Assembly: GCF_024305245.1 (NCBI RefSeq)
Contig: NZ_JAMWYX010000001.1
Coordinates: forward strand, 1 to 64,000
From: Erythrobacter sp.
GTDB lineage: Bacteria > Pseudomonadota > Alphaproteobacteria > Sphingomonadales > Sphingomonadaceae
DNA: 64,000 nucleotides
Reading direction: 5' to 3'
Part shown: one piece after another, positions 33,550 to 44,419 of the stretch
Position numbering within the stretch: position 1 is the first letter of the stretch
Layout: each line of letters opens with the position of its first letter
Translations under genes and position numbers: made by a program
Notes under the pieces: model-generated
What the model was told of the DNA's origin: nothing
The model's input: only the letters and a program-made list of their open reading frames with translations
Databases searched by the model: none

Positions 33550-34386
33550 ATGGCACTCAAGAATTACAAGCCAACCAGTCCCGCCCGGCGCGGTCTGATC
33601 CTGGTCGACAAGACCGCCCTGTGGAAGGGCAAGCCTGTGAAGGCGCTTACCGAAGGCAAGCGCAAGACCGGCGGCCGCAACAACAAGGGCCATGTCACCT
33701 CGCGCGGCATCGCCGGTGGTCACAAGCAAAAGTACCGCTTCATCGACTTCAAGCGTCGCAAGTGGGACATGCCGGCTACTGTCGAGCGGATGGAATATGA
33801 CCCGAACCGCACGGCCTTCATCGCGCTGGTGAAGTACGAGGACGGCGAACAGGCCTATATCCTCGCTCCGCAGCGCCTTGCTGTCGGCGATTCCGTGGTG
33901 GCGGGCGAAAAGGTCGACACCAAGCCGGGCAACGCGATGCTGCTGGGTCAGATGCCGGTCGGCACGATCTGCCACAACGTGGAGATGAAGCCGGGCAAGG
34001 GCGGTCAGATCGCCCGTTCGGCCGGCACTTATGTGCAGGTTGTCGGCCGTGACCGTGCGATGGTTATCGTTCGCCTCAACTCGGGCGAGCAGCGTTACCT
34101 TCGCGCCGACTGCATGGGTACGGTGGGCGCGGTGTCGAACCCCGACAACGCCAACCAGAACTTTGCCAAGGCCGGTCGCACCCGTTGGAAGGGCCGTCGC
34201 CCGCTGACGCGCGGCGTAGCGAAGAACCCGGTCGATCACCCGCACGGCGGTGGTGAAGGCCGGACCTCGGGCGGTCGCCATCCGGTGACCCCGTGGGGCA
34301 AGCCGACCAAGGGTGCTCGCACTCGCCACAACAAGCAGACGGACAAGATGATCATCCGTTCGCGTCACGCGAAGAAGAAGAGGTAA
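33550..34386 (+). CDS. rplB: 50S ribosomal protein L2
   Basis: 278 residues, standard. [22 protein letters not shown] and the C-terminal [24 protein letters not shown], which contains the histidine important for peptidyl transfer region assembly. Ribosome binding site GGGACAGGAAACG. Confidence 0.98.
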   Translation: MALKNYKPTSPARRGLILVDKTALWKGKPVKALTEGKRKTGGRNNKGHVTSRGIAGGHKQKYRFIDFKRRKWDMPATVERMEYDPNRTAFIALVKYEDGEQAYILAPQRLAVGDSVVAGEKVDTKPGNAMLLGQMPVGTICHNVEMKPGKGGQIARSAGTYVQVVGRDRAMVIVRLNSGEQRYLRADCMGTVGAVSNPDNANQNFAKAGRTRWKGRRPLTRGVAKNPVDHPHGGGEGRTSGGRHPVTPWGKPTKGARTRHNKQTDKMIIRSRHAKKKR

Positions 34387-34392
34387 AAGACG

Positions 34393-34668
34393 ATGGCACG
34401 TTCCGTCTGGAAAGGTCCGTTTGTCGAGCTGAGCCTTCTGAAGAAGGCTGAGAGCGCGCAGGAAGCGAGCAACACCAAACCGATCAAGACCTGGTCGCGT
34501 CGCTCCACTATTCTGCCGCAGTTCGTCGGGCTCACCTTCACTGTTTATAACGGGCACAAATTCATTCCCGTTTCGGTTTCGGAAGAAATGGTCGGTCACA
34601 AGCTCGGTGAATTTGCGCCTACGCGCACATTCCCCGGTCACGCTGCCGACAAGAAGGGCAAGCGCTAA
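34393..34668 (+). CDS. rpsS: 30S ribosomal protein S19
   Basis: 91 residues, standard. [18 protein letters not shown] start, TIWRR-type [11 protein letters not shown] and [13 protein letters not shown]. Stop overlaps the rplV start by one base. Confidence 0.98.
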   Translation: MARSVWKGPFVELSLLKKAESAQEASNTKPIKTWSRRSTILPQFVGLTFTVYNGHKFIPVSVSEEMVGHKLGEFAPTRTFPGHAADKKGKR

Positions 34669-35045
34669 TGGGCAAGGCTAAGGCACCCCGCCGCGTGGGC
34701 GATAACGAGGCGCTGGCCGTCGGCACCACGATCCGTGGTTCGGCGCAGAAGCTCAACCTCGTTGCAGCCCTGATCCGCGGCAAGAAGGCAGAAGATGCGT
34801 TGAACATCCTCGCCTTTTCGAAGCGGGCAATGGCGCGCGATGCGAGCAAGGTGCTCGCTTCGGCGATCGCCAATGCCGAAAACAACCACAATCTCGATGT
34901 CGACGCACTGGTCGTGGCGGAAGCCTCGGTCGGCAAGTCGGTGACGATGAAGCGGTTCCACACCCGCGGTCGCGGCAAGTCGACCCGCATCCTCAAGCCG
35001 TTCTCACGGCTGCGGATCGTGGTTCGCGAAGCAGAAGAGGCGTAA
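34668..35045 (+). CDS. rplV: 50S ribosomal protein L22
   Basis: 125 residues. Beta-hairpin tip region [23 protein letters not shown] lines the exit tunnel (macrolide resistance site in other bacteria). Translationally coupled to rpsS. Confidence 0.98.
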   Translation: MGKAKAPRRVGDNEALAVGTTIRGSAQKLNLVAALIRGKKAEDALNILAFSKRAMARDASKVLASAIANAENNHNLDVDALVVAEASVGKSVTMKRFHTRGRGKSTRILKPFSRLRIVVREAEEA

Positions 35046-35046
35046 G

Positions 35047-35742
35047 ATGGGCCAGAAGAGCAATCCGATCGGTCTGCGCCTGCAGATCAACCGCACCTGG
35101 GACAGCCGCTGGTACGCCGAAGGGCGTGATTATGCGCAGCTGCTCAAGGAAGATCTCGCGATCCGCAAGTACGTGATGGAAAACCTGCCGCAGGCAGCGA
35201 TTTCGAAGGTCGTGATCGAGCGCCCGGCCAAGCTGTGCCGCGTGTCGATCTATGCCGCACGTCCCGGTGTGATCATCGGCAAGAAGGGCGCAGACATCGA
35301 AAAGCTGCGTTCGAAGCTGGCAACCATGACGCCGAGCGAAGTGAAGCTGAACATCGTTGAAATCCGCAAGCCGGAAATCGATGCCAAGCTCGTTGCGCAG
35401 GGCATCGCCGATCAGCTGGTTCGCCGCGTGGCGTTCCGCCGGGCAATGAAGCGCGCGATGCAGTCGGCAATCCGGCTCGGCGCAGAGGGGATCAAGATCA
35501 CCTGCGGCGGCCGTCTTGGCGGCGCTGAAATCGCGCGGGTTGAATCGTATCGTGAAGGCCGGGTTCCGGCGCACACCCTGCGTGCTAACATCGATTACGC
35601 TGATGCCGAGGCGCTGACCGCCTACGGGATCATCGGCATCAAGGTGTGGATCTTCAAGGGCGAGATTCTCGCGCATGATCCCACCGCGCAGGACCGCCTG
35701 ATGATGGAAGCGCAGACTTCCGGCGTCCGGCCGGCTCGTTGA
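35047..35742 (+). CDS. rpsC: 30S ribosomal protein S3
   Basis: 231 residues. [26 protein letters not shown] start, KH domain with [14 protein letters not shown]-terminal S3 domain with [10 protein letters not shown] and GKVGVKVWI-type segment. Forms part of the mRNA entry helicase. Confidence 0.98.
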   Translation: MGQKSNPIGLRLQINRTWDSRWYAEGRDYAQLLKEDLAIRKYVMENLPQAAISKVVIERPAKLCRVSIYAARPGVIIGKKGADIEKLRSKLATMTPSEVKLNIVEIRKPEIDAKLVAQGIADQLVRRVAFRRAMKRAMQSAIRLGAEGIKITCGGRLGGAEIARVESYREGRVPAHTLRANIDYADAEALTAYGIIGIKVWIFKGEILAHDPTAQDRLMMEAQTSGVRPAR

Positions 35743-35753
35743 GGTAACAGACC

Positions 35754-36188
35754 ATGCTGCAACCGAAAAAACACAAGTTCCGCAAGGCCTTCAAGGGCCG
35801 GATCAAGGGTGAAGCCAAGGGCGGCACCTCGCTCAACTTCGGCTCCTACGGCCTCAAGGCCATGGAACCCGAGCGGATTACCGCGCGCCAGATCGAAGCG
35901 GCTCGCCGCGCGATCACGCGTCACATCAAGCGTCAGGGCCGGCTCTGGATCCGCATCTTCCCCGATGTGCCAGTGTCGAAGAAGCCCGCCGAAGTCCGTC
36001 AGGGCAAGGGCAAGGGTTCGGTCGAATACTGGGCTGCGCGGGTGAAGCCGGGCCGTATTCTGTTCGAACTCGATGGCGTTGCGGGTCCGCTCGCTGCCGA
36101 AGCGTTCGAGCGTGCAGCGATGAAGCTGCCGATCAAGACCAAGGTTGTCGCCCGCCTGGGTGACACCAGCCACCTGGGAGGCGAATAA
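35754..36188 (+). CDS. rplP: 50S ribosomal protein L16
   Basis: 144 residues. [19 protein letters not shown] start and [22 protein letters not shown], with the conserved arginine target of hydroxylation region. Near the peptidyl transferase centre. Stop overlaps the rpmC start. Confidence 0.98.
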   Translation: MLQPKKHKFRKAFKGRIKGEAKGGTSLNFGSYGLKAMEPERITARQIEAARRAITRHIKRQGRLWIRIFPDVPVSKKPAEVRQGKGKGSVEYWAARVKPGRILFELDGVAGPLAAEAFERAAMKLPIKTKVVARLGDTSHLGGE

Positions 36189-36400
36189 TGGCCGACTTTG
36201 CGGACCTTCGCACCAAGACCGATGATCAGCTGACCGCCGAACTCACCGAGCTGAAGCGCGAGCAGTACAATCTGCGGTTCCAGGCTGCGACCAACCAGCT
36301 CGAAGCCCCGTCGCGTATCCGTCAGGTGCGCCGGAGCATTGCGCAGATCAAGACACTGCAAAACGAGCGTGCGGCGAAAGCCGCCGCCGTGAAGGCTTGA
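36188..36400 (+). CDS. rpmC: 50S ribosomal protein L29
   Basis: 70 residues, two-helix protein with [26 protein letters not shown] and [10 protein letters not shown]. Coupled to rplP, 10 bp before rpsQ. Confidence 0.97.
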   Translation: MADFADLRTKTDDQLTAELTELKREQYNLRFQAATNQLEAPSRIRQVRRSIAQIKTLQNERAAKAAAVKA

Positions 36401-36410
36401 GGAGTTAACA

Positions 36411-36701
36411 ATGCCGAAGCGAATCCTCGTCGGGACTGTTACCTCCGACAAGACCAACAAGACCGTGACCGTGAAGGTCGAACGCAAGGTGAAGCACCCG
36501 CTCTACGGGAAGATCATCCGGCGCTCGAAGAAGTATCACGCGCACGATGAAAACAACGAGTTCACCGTGGGCGACGTCGTCCGGATCGAAGAGACCCGGC
36601 CGATTTCGAAGACCAAGACCTGGGCCGTCAAGGACCGGGTCATCGCGGGCGGCACGCAGGCGGTTGAGGCTGATCTCGACGTCGCGGAAGCCGGTAACTG
36701 A
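36411..36701 (+). CDS. rpsQ: 30S ribosomal protein S17
   Basis: 96 residues. [45 protein letters not shown] and [16 protein letters not shown] are diagnostic. A 75-bp gap to rplN follows, without clear structure. Confidence 0.97.
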   Translation: MPKRILVGTVTSDKTNKTVTVKVERKVKHPLYGKIIRRSKKYHAHDENNEFTVGDVVRIEETRPISKTKTWAVKDRVIAGGTQAVEADLDVAEAGN

Positions 36702-36776
36702 TTTAGACGTAAACGGAACTGCCGGGCCCCAGTCGGATTGGGCGTCCCGGAAAGCCAGTGAGAAGGAACCGGATCG

Positions 36777-37145
36777 ATGATCCAGATGCAATCCAATCTC
36801 GACGTCGCGGACAACAGCGGCGCCAAGCGCGTCCAGTGCATTAAAGTGCTGGGCGGGTCGAAGCGTCGTACCGCGGGCGTCGGCGACGTGATCGTCGTCT
36901 CCATCAAGGAGGCGCAGCCGCGCGCGAAGGTCAAGAAGGGCGACGTTCACCGCGCCGTCATCGTGCGCACCCGCAAGGATGTGCGCCGTCCCGATGGCAC
37001 CGTCATCCGCTTCGACACCAATGCTGCGGTGCTCGTGAACAAGAACGAGGAGCCGATCGGCACCCGTATCTTTGGCCCGGTGGTGCGCGAACTGCGTGGC
37101 CGCGGCTTCATGAAGATCATCAGCCTTGCGCCGGAGGTGCTGTAA
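36777..37145 (+). CDS. rplN: 50S ribosomal protein L14
   Basis: 122 residues, standard. [27 protein letters not shown]. Start overlaps rplX stop pattern downstream (TAATG type junction at 37145). Conserved core of the large subunit. Confidence 0.98.
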   Translation: MIQMQSNLDVADNSGAKRVQCIKVLGGSKRRTAGVGDVIVVSIKEAQPRAKVKKGDVHRAVIVRTRKDVRRPDGTVIRFDTNAAVLVNKNEEPIGTRIFGPVVRELRGRGFMKIISLAPEVL

Positions 37146-37465
37146 TGTCGGCCGCCAAGATCAAGAAGGGTGACAGCGTCGTCGTGCTGTCGGGCAAGGA
37201 CAAGGGCCGCACCGGAACGGTCGCCCAGGTCATGCCCAAGGACGGCAAGATCGTTGTCGACGGCGTCAATGTCGTCGCCCGTCACCGCAAGCCCAGCCAG
37301 ACCAACCCGCAGGGTGGTATCGACCGGTTCCCGGCTCCGATGCATATCTCGAAGGTCGCTCTGGCCGATCCCAAGGATGGCAAGCCCACCCGCGTCCGGT
37401 TTGAAACCAAGGACGGCAAGAAGGTGCGCGTTGCTGTGAAGAGTGGGGAGACCATCAATGGCTGA
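37145..37465 (+). CDS. rplX: 50S ribosomal protein L24
   Basis: 106 residues. KOW motif [20 protein letters not shown] and [14 protein letters not shown]. Assembly initiator protein. Its 3' end overlaps rplE by 8 bp. Confidence 0.97.
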   Translation: MSAAKIKKGDSVVVLSGKDKGRTGTVAQVMPKDGKIVVDGVNVVARHRKPSQTNPQGGIDRFPAPMHISKVALADPKDGKPTRVRFETKDGKKVRVAVKSGETING

Positions 37466-38045
37466 TGCCACCTATTCGCCGCGGATGAAGGCGAAGTACG
37501 ACGCCGAAATCGTCGCTGCGATGACCGAAAAGTTCGGTTACAAGAACCGCCTCGAAGTCCCCAAGCTCGAAAAGGTCACGCTCAACATGGGCGTGGGTGA
37601 AGCGAGCCAGGACAAGAAGAAGGTTCATATCGCTGCCGAGGAAATGGCGCTGATCGCCGGCCAGAAGCCGGTCATCACCATCGCCAAGAAGTCGATCGCC
37701 CAGTTCAAGCTGCGCGAAGGCATGCCGATCGGTTGCAAGGTGACCTTGCGCCGCGACCGGATGTACGAATTTCTCGATCGTCTCGTGACTGTCGCCATGC
37801 CGCGCATTCGCGACTTTCGTGGGCTGAACCCGCGTTCGTTCGACGGCCGGGGCAACTATGCGATGGGGCTGAAGGAACAGATCGTGTTCCCTGAAATCAG
37901 CTACGACCGTATCGAGAAGGTGCGTGGGATGGACATTATCGTCACCACCACCGCCAAGACCGACGAAGAGGCGCGCGAATTGCTGCGTCTGTTCGGCTTC
38001 CCTTTCCCGGGCGAAGCCAAGGCTGAAGAGAAGGAGGCGGCGTGA
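37458..38045 (+). CDS. rplE: 50S ribosomal protein L5
   Basis: 195 residues. Start [15 protein letters not shown] at 37458 (an ATG five codons earlier overlaps rplX further and lacks family support). [13 protein letters not shown] and [14 protein letters not shown] present; short acidic/Lys tail at the C-terminus. Binds 5S rRNA. Confidence 0.97.
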   Translation: MADATYSPRMKAKYDAEIVAAMTEKFGYKNRLEVPKLEKVTLNMGVGEASQDKKKVHIAAEEMALIAGQKPVITIAKKSIAQFKLREGMPIGCKVTLRRDRMYEFLDRLVTVAMPRIRDFRGLNPRSFDGRGNYAMGLKEQIVFPEISYDRIEKVRGMDIIVTTTAKTDEEARELLRLFGFPFPGEAKAEEKEAA

Positions 38046-38087
38046 GCCGTTTCCCCGTAGAGACACGAAAGAAGAGAGCTTAAGTCC

Positions 38088-38393
38088 ATGGCGAAACTGA
38101 GTTCGATCAACAAGAACGAACGCCGCAAGAAGCTCGTGAAGCAGTACGCTGCGAAGTACGAAAAGCTTAAGGCGATCGCAAATGACACCTCGCTTGACGA
38201 GACCGAGCGGCTTGTCGCGCGGCTCAAGATGGCGGAAATTCCGCGCAATGCGAACCCGACCCGGGTGCGCAACCGTTGCGCGACCACCGGCCGCCCGCGC
38301 GGCTATTACCGCAAGTTCGGCATCAACCGTATCGAACTGCGCGAACTCGGCAACAGCGGGATGATTCCCGGTCTGACCAAGTCGAGCTGGTGA
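38088..38393 (+). CDS. rpsN: 30S ribosomal protein S14 (zinc-free long form)
   Basis: 101 residues, the long form without the CxxC...CxxC zinc motif; [28 protein letters not shown] near the C-terminus. Long-form S14 is usual in proteobacteria. Confidence 0.97.
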   Translation: MAKLSSINKNERRKKLVKQYAAKYEKLKAIANDTSLDETERLVARLKMAEIPRNANPTRVRNRCATTGRPRGYYRKFGINRIELRELGNSGMIPGLTKSSW

Positions 38394-38404
38394 GGACAAG
38401 ATAG

Positions 38405-38800
38405 ATGGCTTTGACCGATCCCTTGGGTGACATGCTCACCCGCATCCGCAACGGCCAGCGTGCGAAGAAGGACTCTGTCCTGACTCCCGCCAGCAACCTG
38501 CGCGCCAACGTGCTCGAAGTGCTTCAGCGCGAGGGCTACATTCGTGGCTTCTCCGAAGATACTTCGGGCAAGCACAAGGCGCTGCGGATCGAACTGAAGT
38601 ATTTCGAAGGCGAGCCTGCGATCAAGCACGTGGCGCGCGTCTCCAAGCCTGGCCGCCGCGTCTACTCGGGTTCGAAAGAACTGCCGACGATCCGCAACGG
38701 CCTTGGCATCACCATCGTCTCGACGCCGCGCGGCGTGCTTTCGGATGCCGAAGCACGCAACCACAACGTCGGTGGCGAAGTGCTGGCGGAGGTGTTCTGA
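38405..38800 (+). CDS. rpsH: 30S ribosomal protein S8
   Basis: 131 residues. [14 protein letters not shown] start and [26 protein letters not shown] end. In Escherichia coli the translational repressor of the spc operon. Stop overlaps rplF start in TGATG. Confidence 0.98.
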   Translation: MALTDPLGDMLTRIRNGQRAKKDSVLTPASNLRANVLEVLQREGYIRGFSEDTSGKHKALRIELKYFEGEPAIKHVARVSKPGRRVYSGSKELPTIRNGLGITIVSTPRGVLSDAEARNHNVGGEVLAEVF

Positions 38801-39333
38801 TGAGCCGCATCGGCAAAAAGCCGGTCGCGATCCCCGGCGGGGTTTCGGCCAGCATCGACAACGGCACGCTGAGCGTGAAGGGTCCCAAGGGCACCCTGAC
38901 GCTCGGGCTGTCCGATCTCATCGACTACAAGGTCGAAGAGGGCGAGATCCTGGTCAAGCCGGCGAATGACAGCAAGCAGGCGCGTGCCTTCTGGGGCATG
39001 CAGCGCACCTTGGTGTCGAACCTGGTCGAAGGCGTGACAAACGGCTTCACCAAGACCCTTGTCATCAAGGGCGTCGGTTATCGTGCGAACTCGCAGGGCA
39101 AAACTCTGAAGCTGCAGCTCGGCTACAGCCACGATGTCGATCTCCCGGTGCCGGAAGGCCTCGAGGTGAAGACCCCGGATCAGACCACGATCGAAGTGTC
39201 GGGTATCGACAAGCAGTCCGTGGGCCAATTCGCCGCCGAAATCCGCCGCTGGCGCAAGCCTGAGCCTTACAAGGGCAAGGGTATCGCCTATCGCGGCGAG
39301 TACATCTTCCGCAAGGAAGGGAAGAAGAAGTAA
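38800..39333 (+). CDS. rplF: 50S ribosomal protein L6
   Basis: 177 residues. [15 protein letters not shown] start, two repeated beta domains, and the C-terminal [19 protein letters not shown] signature. Confidence 0.98.
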   Translation: MSRIGKKPVAIPGGVSASIDNGTLSVKGPKGTLTLGLSDLIDYKVEEGEILVKPANDSKQARAFWGMQRTLVSNLVEGVTNGFTKTLVIKGVGYRANSQGKTLKLQLGYSHDVDLPVPEGLEVKTPDQTTIEVSGIDKQSVGQFAAEIRRWRKPEPYKGKGIAYRGEYIFRKEGKKK

Positions 39334-39334
39334 G

Positions 39335-39679
39335 ATGGCAAAGCTTTCCCTGTTTGAACGCCGTCGTCGCCGCGTCCGCACTGCGCTTCGTGCGCGTGCT
39401 GGCGGCAAGCCGCGGCTGTCCGTTCACCGCACCGGTCGTCACATCTACGCTCAGGTCATCGACGATGCCGCGGGCCGCACTGTGGCTGCTGCTTCGACGC
39501 TGGGCGTCAGCAACAGCGGCGCCAACGTCGCGGCTGCTGCCGAAGTCGGCAAGCTGATTGCCGAGGCTGCCAAGAAGGCGGGCGTGACCACTGTCGTGTT
39601 CGATCGCGGCGGGTTCCTGTTCCATGGCCGCGTCAAGGCGCTGGCCGATGCCGCCCGCGAAGGCGGGCTGGAGTTCTGA
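39335..39679 (+). CDS. rplR: 50S ribosomal protein L18
   Basis: 114 residues. Arg-rich N-terminus ([13 protein letters not shown]) and [48 protein letters not shown]. 5S rRNA binding. Stop overlaps rpsE start. Confidence 0.98.
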   Translation: MAKLSLFERRRRRVRTALRARAGGKPRLSVHRTGRHIYAQVIDDAAGRTVAAASTLGVSNSGANVAAAAEVGKLIAEAAKKAGVTTVVFDRGGFLFHGRVKALADAAREGGLEF

Positions 39680-40461
39680 TGATGGCTGACAACGCAAACA
39701 CCGAGAACACCGAAGCCCAGACCGAGGTGCCCGCTGTGGCCACCACTCCTTCGGAAGCGGCCGACAACCAGTCGCCGGCGCAGGCCGGTGATGGTAACGC
39801 GCGTCAGGGCCAAGGCCGTGGTCGCGGTCGTGGCGGCAACCGCGAAGGCGGCGGCCCCGGCGGCGGAGATCGCGGACGCGGTCGCGGCGGTCGTGACAAC
39901 AACCGCGGTGGCCGGCAGGAAGAAGACGACGGCATCATCGAAAAGCTGGTCCACATCAACCGCGTCTCCAAGACCGTGAAGGGCGGCAAGCGCTTCGGCT
40001 TTGCTGCGCTGGTCGTGGTCGGCGACGGGCAGGGCCGGGTCGGCTTCGGTCACGGCAAGGCCCGCGAAGTGCCGGAAGCCATTACCAAGGCAACCGCTGC
40101 TGCGCGCAAGAGGATGATCCGCGTTTCGCTGAAGGAAGGCCGCACCCTCCACCACGACGGCAACGGCCGTTTCGGTGCCGGCAAGGTGACCCTGCGCAGC
40201 GCGCCTCCGGGGACCGGCATCATCGCCGGCGGTCCGATGCGCGCCGTGTTCGAGAGCCTCGGCGTTGCCGATGTGGTGACCAAGTCGGTCGGCACATCCA
40301 ATCCCTACAACATGATCCGCGCCACCTTCGACGCGCTGGCCGAGCAGACTTCGCCGAAGTCGGTTGCTCAGCGTCGCGGCAAGAAGGTCGCCGACCTGCT
40401 GGGTCGCGGCGGATCGAGCGCAGCTGAGGCGGAAGCCGATGCTGCCGCGATCGTGGAGTAA
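39679..40461 (+). CDS. rpsE: 30S ribosomal protein S5 with Gly/Arg-rich N-terminal extension
   Basis: 260 residues against 167 in Escherichia coli. S5 proper begins near residue 85 ([23 protein letters not shown]) with the dsRNA-binding-like and S5-C domains intact. Residues 1-40 are acidic/Ala-rich, 41-80 are an RGG-type Gly/Arg tract ([20 protein letters not shown]). The frame is continuous with the overlapped rplR stop (TGATGATGG) and there is no alternative start with a ribosome binding site, so the extension is real coding sequence. Confidence 0.96.
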   Translation: MMADNANTENTEAQTEVPAVATTPSEAADNQSPAQAGDGNARQGQGRGRGRGGNREGGGPGGGDRGRGRGGRDNNRGGRQEEDDGIIEKLVHINRVSKTVKGGKRFGFAALVVVGDGQGRVGFGHGKAREVPEAITKATAAARKRMIRVSLKEGRTLHHDGNGRFGAGKVTLRSAPPGTGIIAGGPMRAVFESLGVADVVTKSVGTSNPYNMIRATFDALAEQTSPKSVAQRRGKKVADLLGRGGSSAAEAEADAAAIVE

Positions 40462-40467
40462 CGCAAG

Positions 40468-40644
40468 ATGGCTACCATCAAGATCAAGCAGGTCGGTTCG
40501 CCGATCCGTCGCCCTGAAAGCCAGCGCAAGATCCTTATCGGTCTCGGGCTGAACAAGATGCACAAGATTGTCGAGCGTCAGGACACTCCTGAAGTTCGCG
40601 GTGCGATCGCCAAGATCCCGCATCTGGTGCAGGTGGTCGACTGA
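40468..40644 (+). CDS. rpmD: 50S ribosomal protein L30
   Basis: 58 residues: starts [19 protein letters not shown], contains [19 protein letters not shown], ends VQVVD. Size and position between rpsE and rplO are canonical. Six bases after rpsE. Confidence 0.96.
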   Translation: MATIKIKQVGSPIRRPESQRKILIGLGLNKMHKIVERQDTPEVRGAIAKIPHLVQVVD

Positions 40645-40678
40645 ATTTCGTGTGACGGGGAGGGATACGCTCTCCCTC

Positions 40679-40704
40679 GTCATCCCGGCGAAGGCCGGGA
40701 TCCA
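40679..40704 (+). repeat. REP-like palindrome inside the spc operon
   Basis: GTCATCCCGGCGAAGGCCGG type unit, arms CCCGGC and GCCGGG, in the 142-bp gap between rpmD and rplO. Same family as the units near 26149, 60811 and 61138. Confidence 0.85.
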
Positions 40705-40786
40705 GTACGGTCAGCGCGTCCGTTCTGAGGCATAGCTAACAACAGGCTCCGGCAATCGCCGGGGCAAACTCAAGCGAGTGCACACT

Positions 40787-41311
40787 ATGAAACTGAATGA
40801 CATCCGCGACAATCCCGGTGCCCGCAACGGCCGAGTCCGCGTCGGACGCGGTATCGGCTCGGGCAAGGGCAAGACTTCGGGACGCGGCCAGAAGGGCCAG
40901 AAGAGCCGTTCGGGCGTTGCCGTCAAGGGCTTCGAGGGCGGCCAGATGCCGCTGCACATGCGTCTGCCGAAGCGCGGCTTCAACAACCCCTTCGGCAAGG
41001 ACTATGCCGAGGTGAACACCGGCATGATCCAGAAGTTCATCGACGCGGGCAAGCTCGACACCAAGGCGACCATCACCGAAGACGCGCTGCGGGCCGCTGG
41101 CCTGGTGCGCGGCGGCAAGGATGGCGTTCGCCTGCTCGGCAAGGGTGAGATGACAGTCAAGGCGACGTTCGCAGTCACCGGCGCGACCAAGGGCGCTATC
41201 GCTGCAGTCGAAAAGGCCGGCGGCACCGTCGAAGTGGCCCCGGCTCCGGTCCCCGAGCACGAGAAGAAGCAAGCCCGCCGCGAGGCCAACACGGCCGCCA
41301 AGGCGAAGTAA
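40787..41311 (+). CDS. rplO: 50S ribosomal protein L15
   Basis: 174 residues. Start [22 protein letters not shown] (ATG 40787); an ATG three codons earlier lacks family support. [34 protein letters not shown] core; a charged C-terminal tail of about 25 residues exceeds the Escherichia coli protein (144). Confidence 0.97.
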   Translation: MKLNDIRDNPGARNGRVRVGRGIGSGKGKTSGRGQKGQKSRSGVAVKGFEGGQMPLHMRLPKRGFNNPFGKDYAEVNTGMIQKFIDAGKLDTKATITEDALRAAGLVRGGKDGVRLLGKGEMTVKATFAVTGATKGAIAAVEKAGGTVEVAPAPVPEHEKKQARREANTAAKAK

Positions 41312-41498
41312 TCGACGAAATGGTGAGCGCGGGGGTTCGACAAGAGCCTCCGCGCTCCCTATTTACGCTCTCGCGTGTCGGACCGGTGCTTTCGCATCGG
41401 AGGCAAAAGCCTTCCGTTTGCCGCGCAAGAGATGGTCTGCAGTGACGGTGCCGAACGGGCGCCGCGGCAGGGCCAAGAGCTAGGATCGATGAGACGAC

Positions 41499-42863
41499 AT
41501 GGCATCACGCGCCGATAATATCGCGAGCAATATGAACCTCGGCAACTTCGCCAAGGCGACCGAGCTCAAGCAGCGCATCTGGTTCACCATCGGCGCGCTG
41601 GTGGTGTTCCGGTTCCTGAGCTTCGTGCCGCTGCCGGGCGTGAATCCCCTGATTTTGGGCGAGCTCTACGATCAGACCCGCGGCACCATTCTCGACATGT
41701 TCAATGCCTTTTCGGGCGGCGCGCTGTCGCAGATGAGCATCATCGCGCTCGGCGTGATGCCTTACATCACCGCCTCGATCGTGGTGCAGATGGCCTCGGC
41801 CCTGCACCCGACGCTCTCCGCACTCAAGAAAGAGGGCGCGTCCGGGCGGCAGAAGCTGAACCAGTATACGCGCTATGGCACTGTGTTCCTGTGCGCCATT
41901 CAGGGTTATTTCCTGGCCGTGGGGCTGGAAACCTACGCCGCGCAAAGCGGCCTCGCTGCGGTGGTCAACCCCGGGTACATGTTCCGCATCGGCGCGGTGA
42001 TCAACCTTGTCGGCGGGACGATGTTCCTGCTGTGGCTCGGTGAGCAGATCACCAGTCGCGGGATCGGCAACGGTGTTTCGCTCATCATCATGGCCGGGAT
42101 TGTTTCGCAGTTCCCGACATTTGCCACTAACCTGTTCGAAGGCGGGCGCACCGGGTCCATCGCTCCGGCGATCATCATCGGCTTCATCGTCATGGTGGTT
42201 GTCCTCATCCTCGGTATCTCGTTCATGGAACGGGCACAGCGCCGCTTGCTGATCCAGTATCCCAAGCGGGCGACCCAGAACGGCATGATGCAGGCGGATC
42301 GTTCGCACCTGCCGCTCAAGATCAATACCGCCGGGGTTATTCCGCCGATCTTCGCCAGCTCGCTGCTGCTGCTGCCGCTGACGATTTCAAGCTTCGCGGG
42401 CAGTTCGGTCGATTCCGACAGCACCTTTGGCGGCGCGATCCTGTGGCTCAACCAGTATCTTGCGCATGGGCAGCCGGTCTACATGCTGCTCTATGCGATC
42501 GGGATCATCTTCTTCTGTTTCTTCTACACGGCGGTGGTGTTCAACCCCGAGGAAACTGCGGACAATCTCAAGAAGAACGGCGGCTTCATCCCCGGTATCC
42601 GTCCGGGTAAGCGGACCGCCGACTATCTTGAATATGTCCTCACCCGCATCACGGTTGTCGGCGCGATCTACCTCACGCTGGTCTGCGTGATCCCGGAATA
42701 CATGATTGCCCAGACAGGCATTCCGCTTTTCCTTGGCGGCACCAGCCTTTTGATTGTCGTCAACGTCACGGTCGATACGATCAGCCAGGTCCAGTCGCAT
42801 CTTCTGGCGCACCAGTATGGCGATCTCATCAAGAAGGCCAAGCTCAAGGGTCGGATGCGCTGA
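41499..42863 (+). CDS. secY: Protein translocase subunit SecY
   Basis: 454 residues, ten membrane segments. The plug region and cytosolic loops are recognisable: KKEGASGRQKLNQYTRYGT, LGISFMERAQRRLLIQYPKR, and PGIRPGKRTADYLEYVLTRIT. Core of the SecYEG channel. A 187-bp leader separates it from rplO, so it may have an extra promoter. Confidence 0.97.
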   Translation: MASRADNIASNMNLGNFAKATELKQRIWFTIGALVVFRFLSFVPLPGVNPLILGELYDQTRGTILDMFNAFSGGALSQMSIIALGVMPYITASIVVQMASALHPTLSALKKEGASGRQKLNQYTRYGTVFLCAIQGYFLAVGLETYAAQSGLAAVVNPGYMFRIGAVINLVGGTMFLLWLGEQITSRGIGNGVSLIIMAGIVSQFPTFATNLFEGGRTGSIAPAIIIGFIVMVVVLILGISFMERAQRRLLIQYPKRATQNGMMQADRSHLPLKINTAGVIPPIFASSLLLLPLTISSFAGSSVDSDSTFGGAILWLNQYLAHGQPVYMLLYAIGIIFFCFFYTAVVFNPEETADNLKKNGGFIPGIRPGKRTADYLEYVLTRITVVGAIYLTLVCVIPEYMIAQTGIPLFLGGTSLLIVVNVTVDTISQVQSHLLAHQYGDLIKKAKLKGRMR

Positions 42864-42966
42864 TATCAGACGGAAGTCTGCTTGACGTGTTGCCACGCTT
42901 GGTTGAACCCGCAGTTCTGATAGCAAGCTTCCGGCGGAGACCGGCGGCAATAATGGGGGACGGTTC

Positions 42967-43614
42967 GTGAACATCATTCTTCTTGGTCCTCCCGGAGCAG
43001 GCAAGGGCACGCAAAGCGCCGGGCTGGTCGAACGCCACGGCATGCGCCAGCTTTCGACTGGCGACATGCTGCGCGCCGCAGTCAAGGCCGGAACGCCGGT
43101 CGGCCTCAAGGCCAAGGAAGTGATGGAACGCGGCGAGTTGGTTTCGGATGAAATCGTCTCGGACCTGATCGATGCCGAACTCGCTGCGATGGGGCCGGAA
43201 ACCGGCGCGATTTTCGATGGCTACCCGCGCACCGCAGCCCAAGCCGACGCGCTCGACGCGATCCTTGCACGCAATGATCGCACGCTCGATCACGTCATCG
43301 AACTCGAAGTGAACGAAGACGCGCTGGTCGAGCGCATCACGGGCCGCTTTTCCTGTGGTAAGTGCGGCGCGCTCTACCACGACACCGCCAACCCGCCTCG
43401 CGTTCCGGGCGTGTGCGATGTGTGCGGCAGCACCGAATTCAAGCGCCGTCCGGACGACAACGAGGAAACCGTGCGGATGCGGATGCAGGAATATCGCGCC
43501 AAGACTGCGCCGATCCTGCCCGGCTACGAAGCGCGCGGCATCGTCAGCCGCATCGACGGCATGGCTGCGATCGACACCGTGGCGAACGCGATCGACGCCA
43601 TTCTGCGCAGCTGA
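42967..43614 (+). CDS. adk: Adenylate kinase
   Basis: 215 residues, GTG start at 42967. P-loop GPPGAGKGTQ, FDGYPRT, and a LID domain with four cysteines (CGKC...CDVC) predicted to bind zinc, as in many Gram-positive and some alphaproteobacterial enzymes. Interconverts ATP+AMP and 2 ADP. Position after secY is canonical. Confidence 0.97.
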   Translation: MNIILLGPPGAGKGTQSAGLVERHGMRQLSTGDMLRAAVKAGTPVGLKAKEVMERGELVSDEIVSDLIDAELAAMGPETGAIFDGYPRTAAQADALDAILARNDRTLDHVIELEVNEDALVERITGRFSCGKCGALYHDTANPPRVPGVCDVCGSTEFKRRPDDNEETVRMRMQEYRAKTAPILPGYEARGIVSRIDGMAAIDTVANAIDAILRS

Positions 43615-43684
43615 GTTGCTCGCGCCGCTTTCACAGCATCGATGTTTGGCCTAGAGCCTTCCCCACCTGAGGGAGGTTGCCGCA

Positions 43685-44419
43685 ATGCCGAAGTTCCGTT
43701 TGTTCCACGCGCTTTGTGCAGCGATGCTGCTGCCTGCGGGTCCGGCTGCGGCCGAAGTTACCGGCACTGGCCCCAACGGTTTTGTCTCGCGCCACGAAGC
43801 CGTGGTGGAGGGCAGCCCGAGGGATGTGTGGCTTGCCCTGATTACCCCGTCTGGCTGGTGGGCTTCCGAACATACCTGGTCGGGGGATTCGACCAATCTC
43901 ACGCTCATGCCTCAGGCGGGCGGCTGCTTTTGCGAGAAGATTCCGGAAACAGAAGAGGCGGGACGGTTCACGCTGGAGGGCAGTGTCGAGCACATGCGCG
44001 TGGTTCACGCCTATCCCGAACGCGCGCTCAGGATGCAGGGTGCGCTCGGTCCGCTTCAAAGCGAGCCGGTGACGGGCATCCTCACCATCGCGATCAGCGA
44101 AGTGGAGGGCGGCACGCGGATCGTGTGGGAGTATAATGTCGGCGGGACCATGCGTTACGAGGTGCCGGTGATCGCGCGTGCGGTCGATGGCGTCATGGAG
44201 ATACAATTGACCGCCCTGGCCAAGCTGCTCGGCCCAGTCGAAGTCCCCCCGCAGCCGCAAACCGCACCCGAGGCGGACCGCGGCGAAGCGACCGAGCCTG
44301 AAGACGATGATGCATCCGCAACGGAATCCGTTCCGCTGCCTGAAACCGATGAGCCCCAGATAAAGGCACCCTCCGTCAGTGACGTCTTCGGCGATCTCGC
44401 GGACGAGGAAAGCTTCTGA
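43685..44419 (+). CDS. Exported SRPBCC-like (START/AHSA1 fold) protein
   Basis: 244 residues: signal peptide to PAAA (about residue 22), then an SRPBCC-type helix-grip domain (VVEGSPRDVWLALITPSGWWASEHTWSG..., WEYNVGG) to about 180. A disordered acidic Pro/Glu/Asp tail follows. Ribosome binding site GAGGG. It interrupts the usual adk-rpsM order and is probably not a translation component. Ligand unknown. Confidence 0.8.
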   Translation: MPKFRLFHALCAAMLLPAGPAAAEVTGTGPNGFVSRHEAVVEGSPRDVWLALITPSGWWASEHTWSGDSTNLTLMPQAGGCFCEKIPETEEAGRFTLEGSVEHMRVVHAYPERALRMQGALGPLQSEPVTGILTIAISEVEGGTRIVWEYNVGGTMRYEVPVIARAVDGVMEIQLTALAKLLGPVEVPPQPQTAPEADRGEATEPEDDDASATESVPLPETDEPQIKAPSVSDVFGDLADEESF

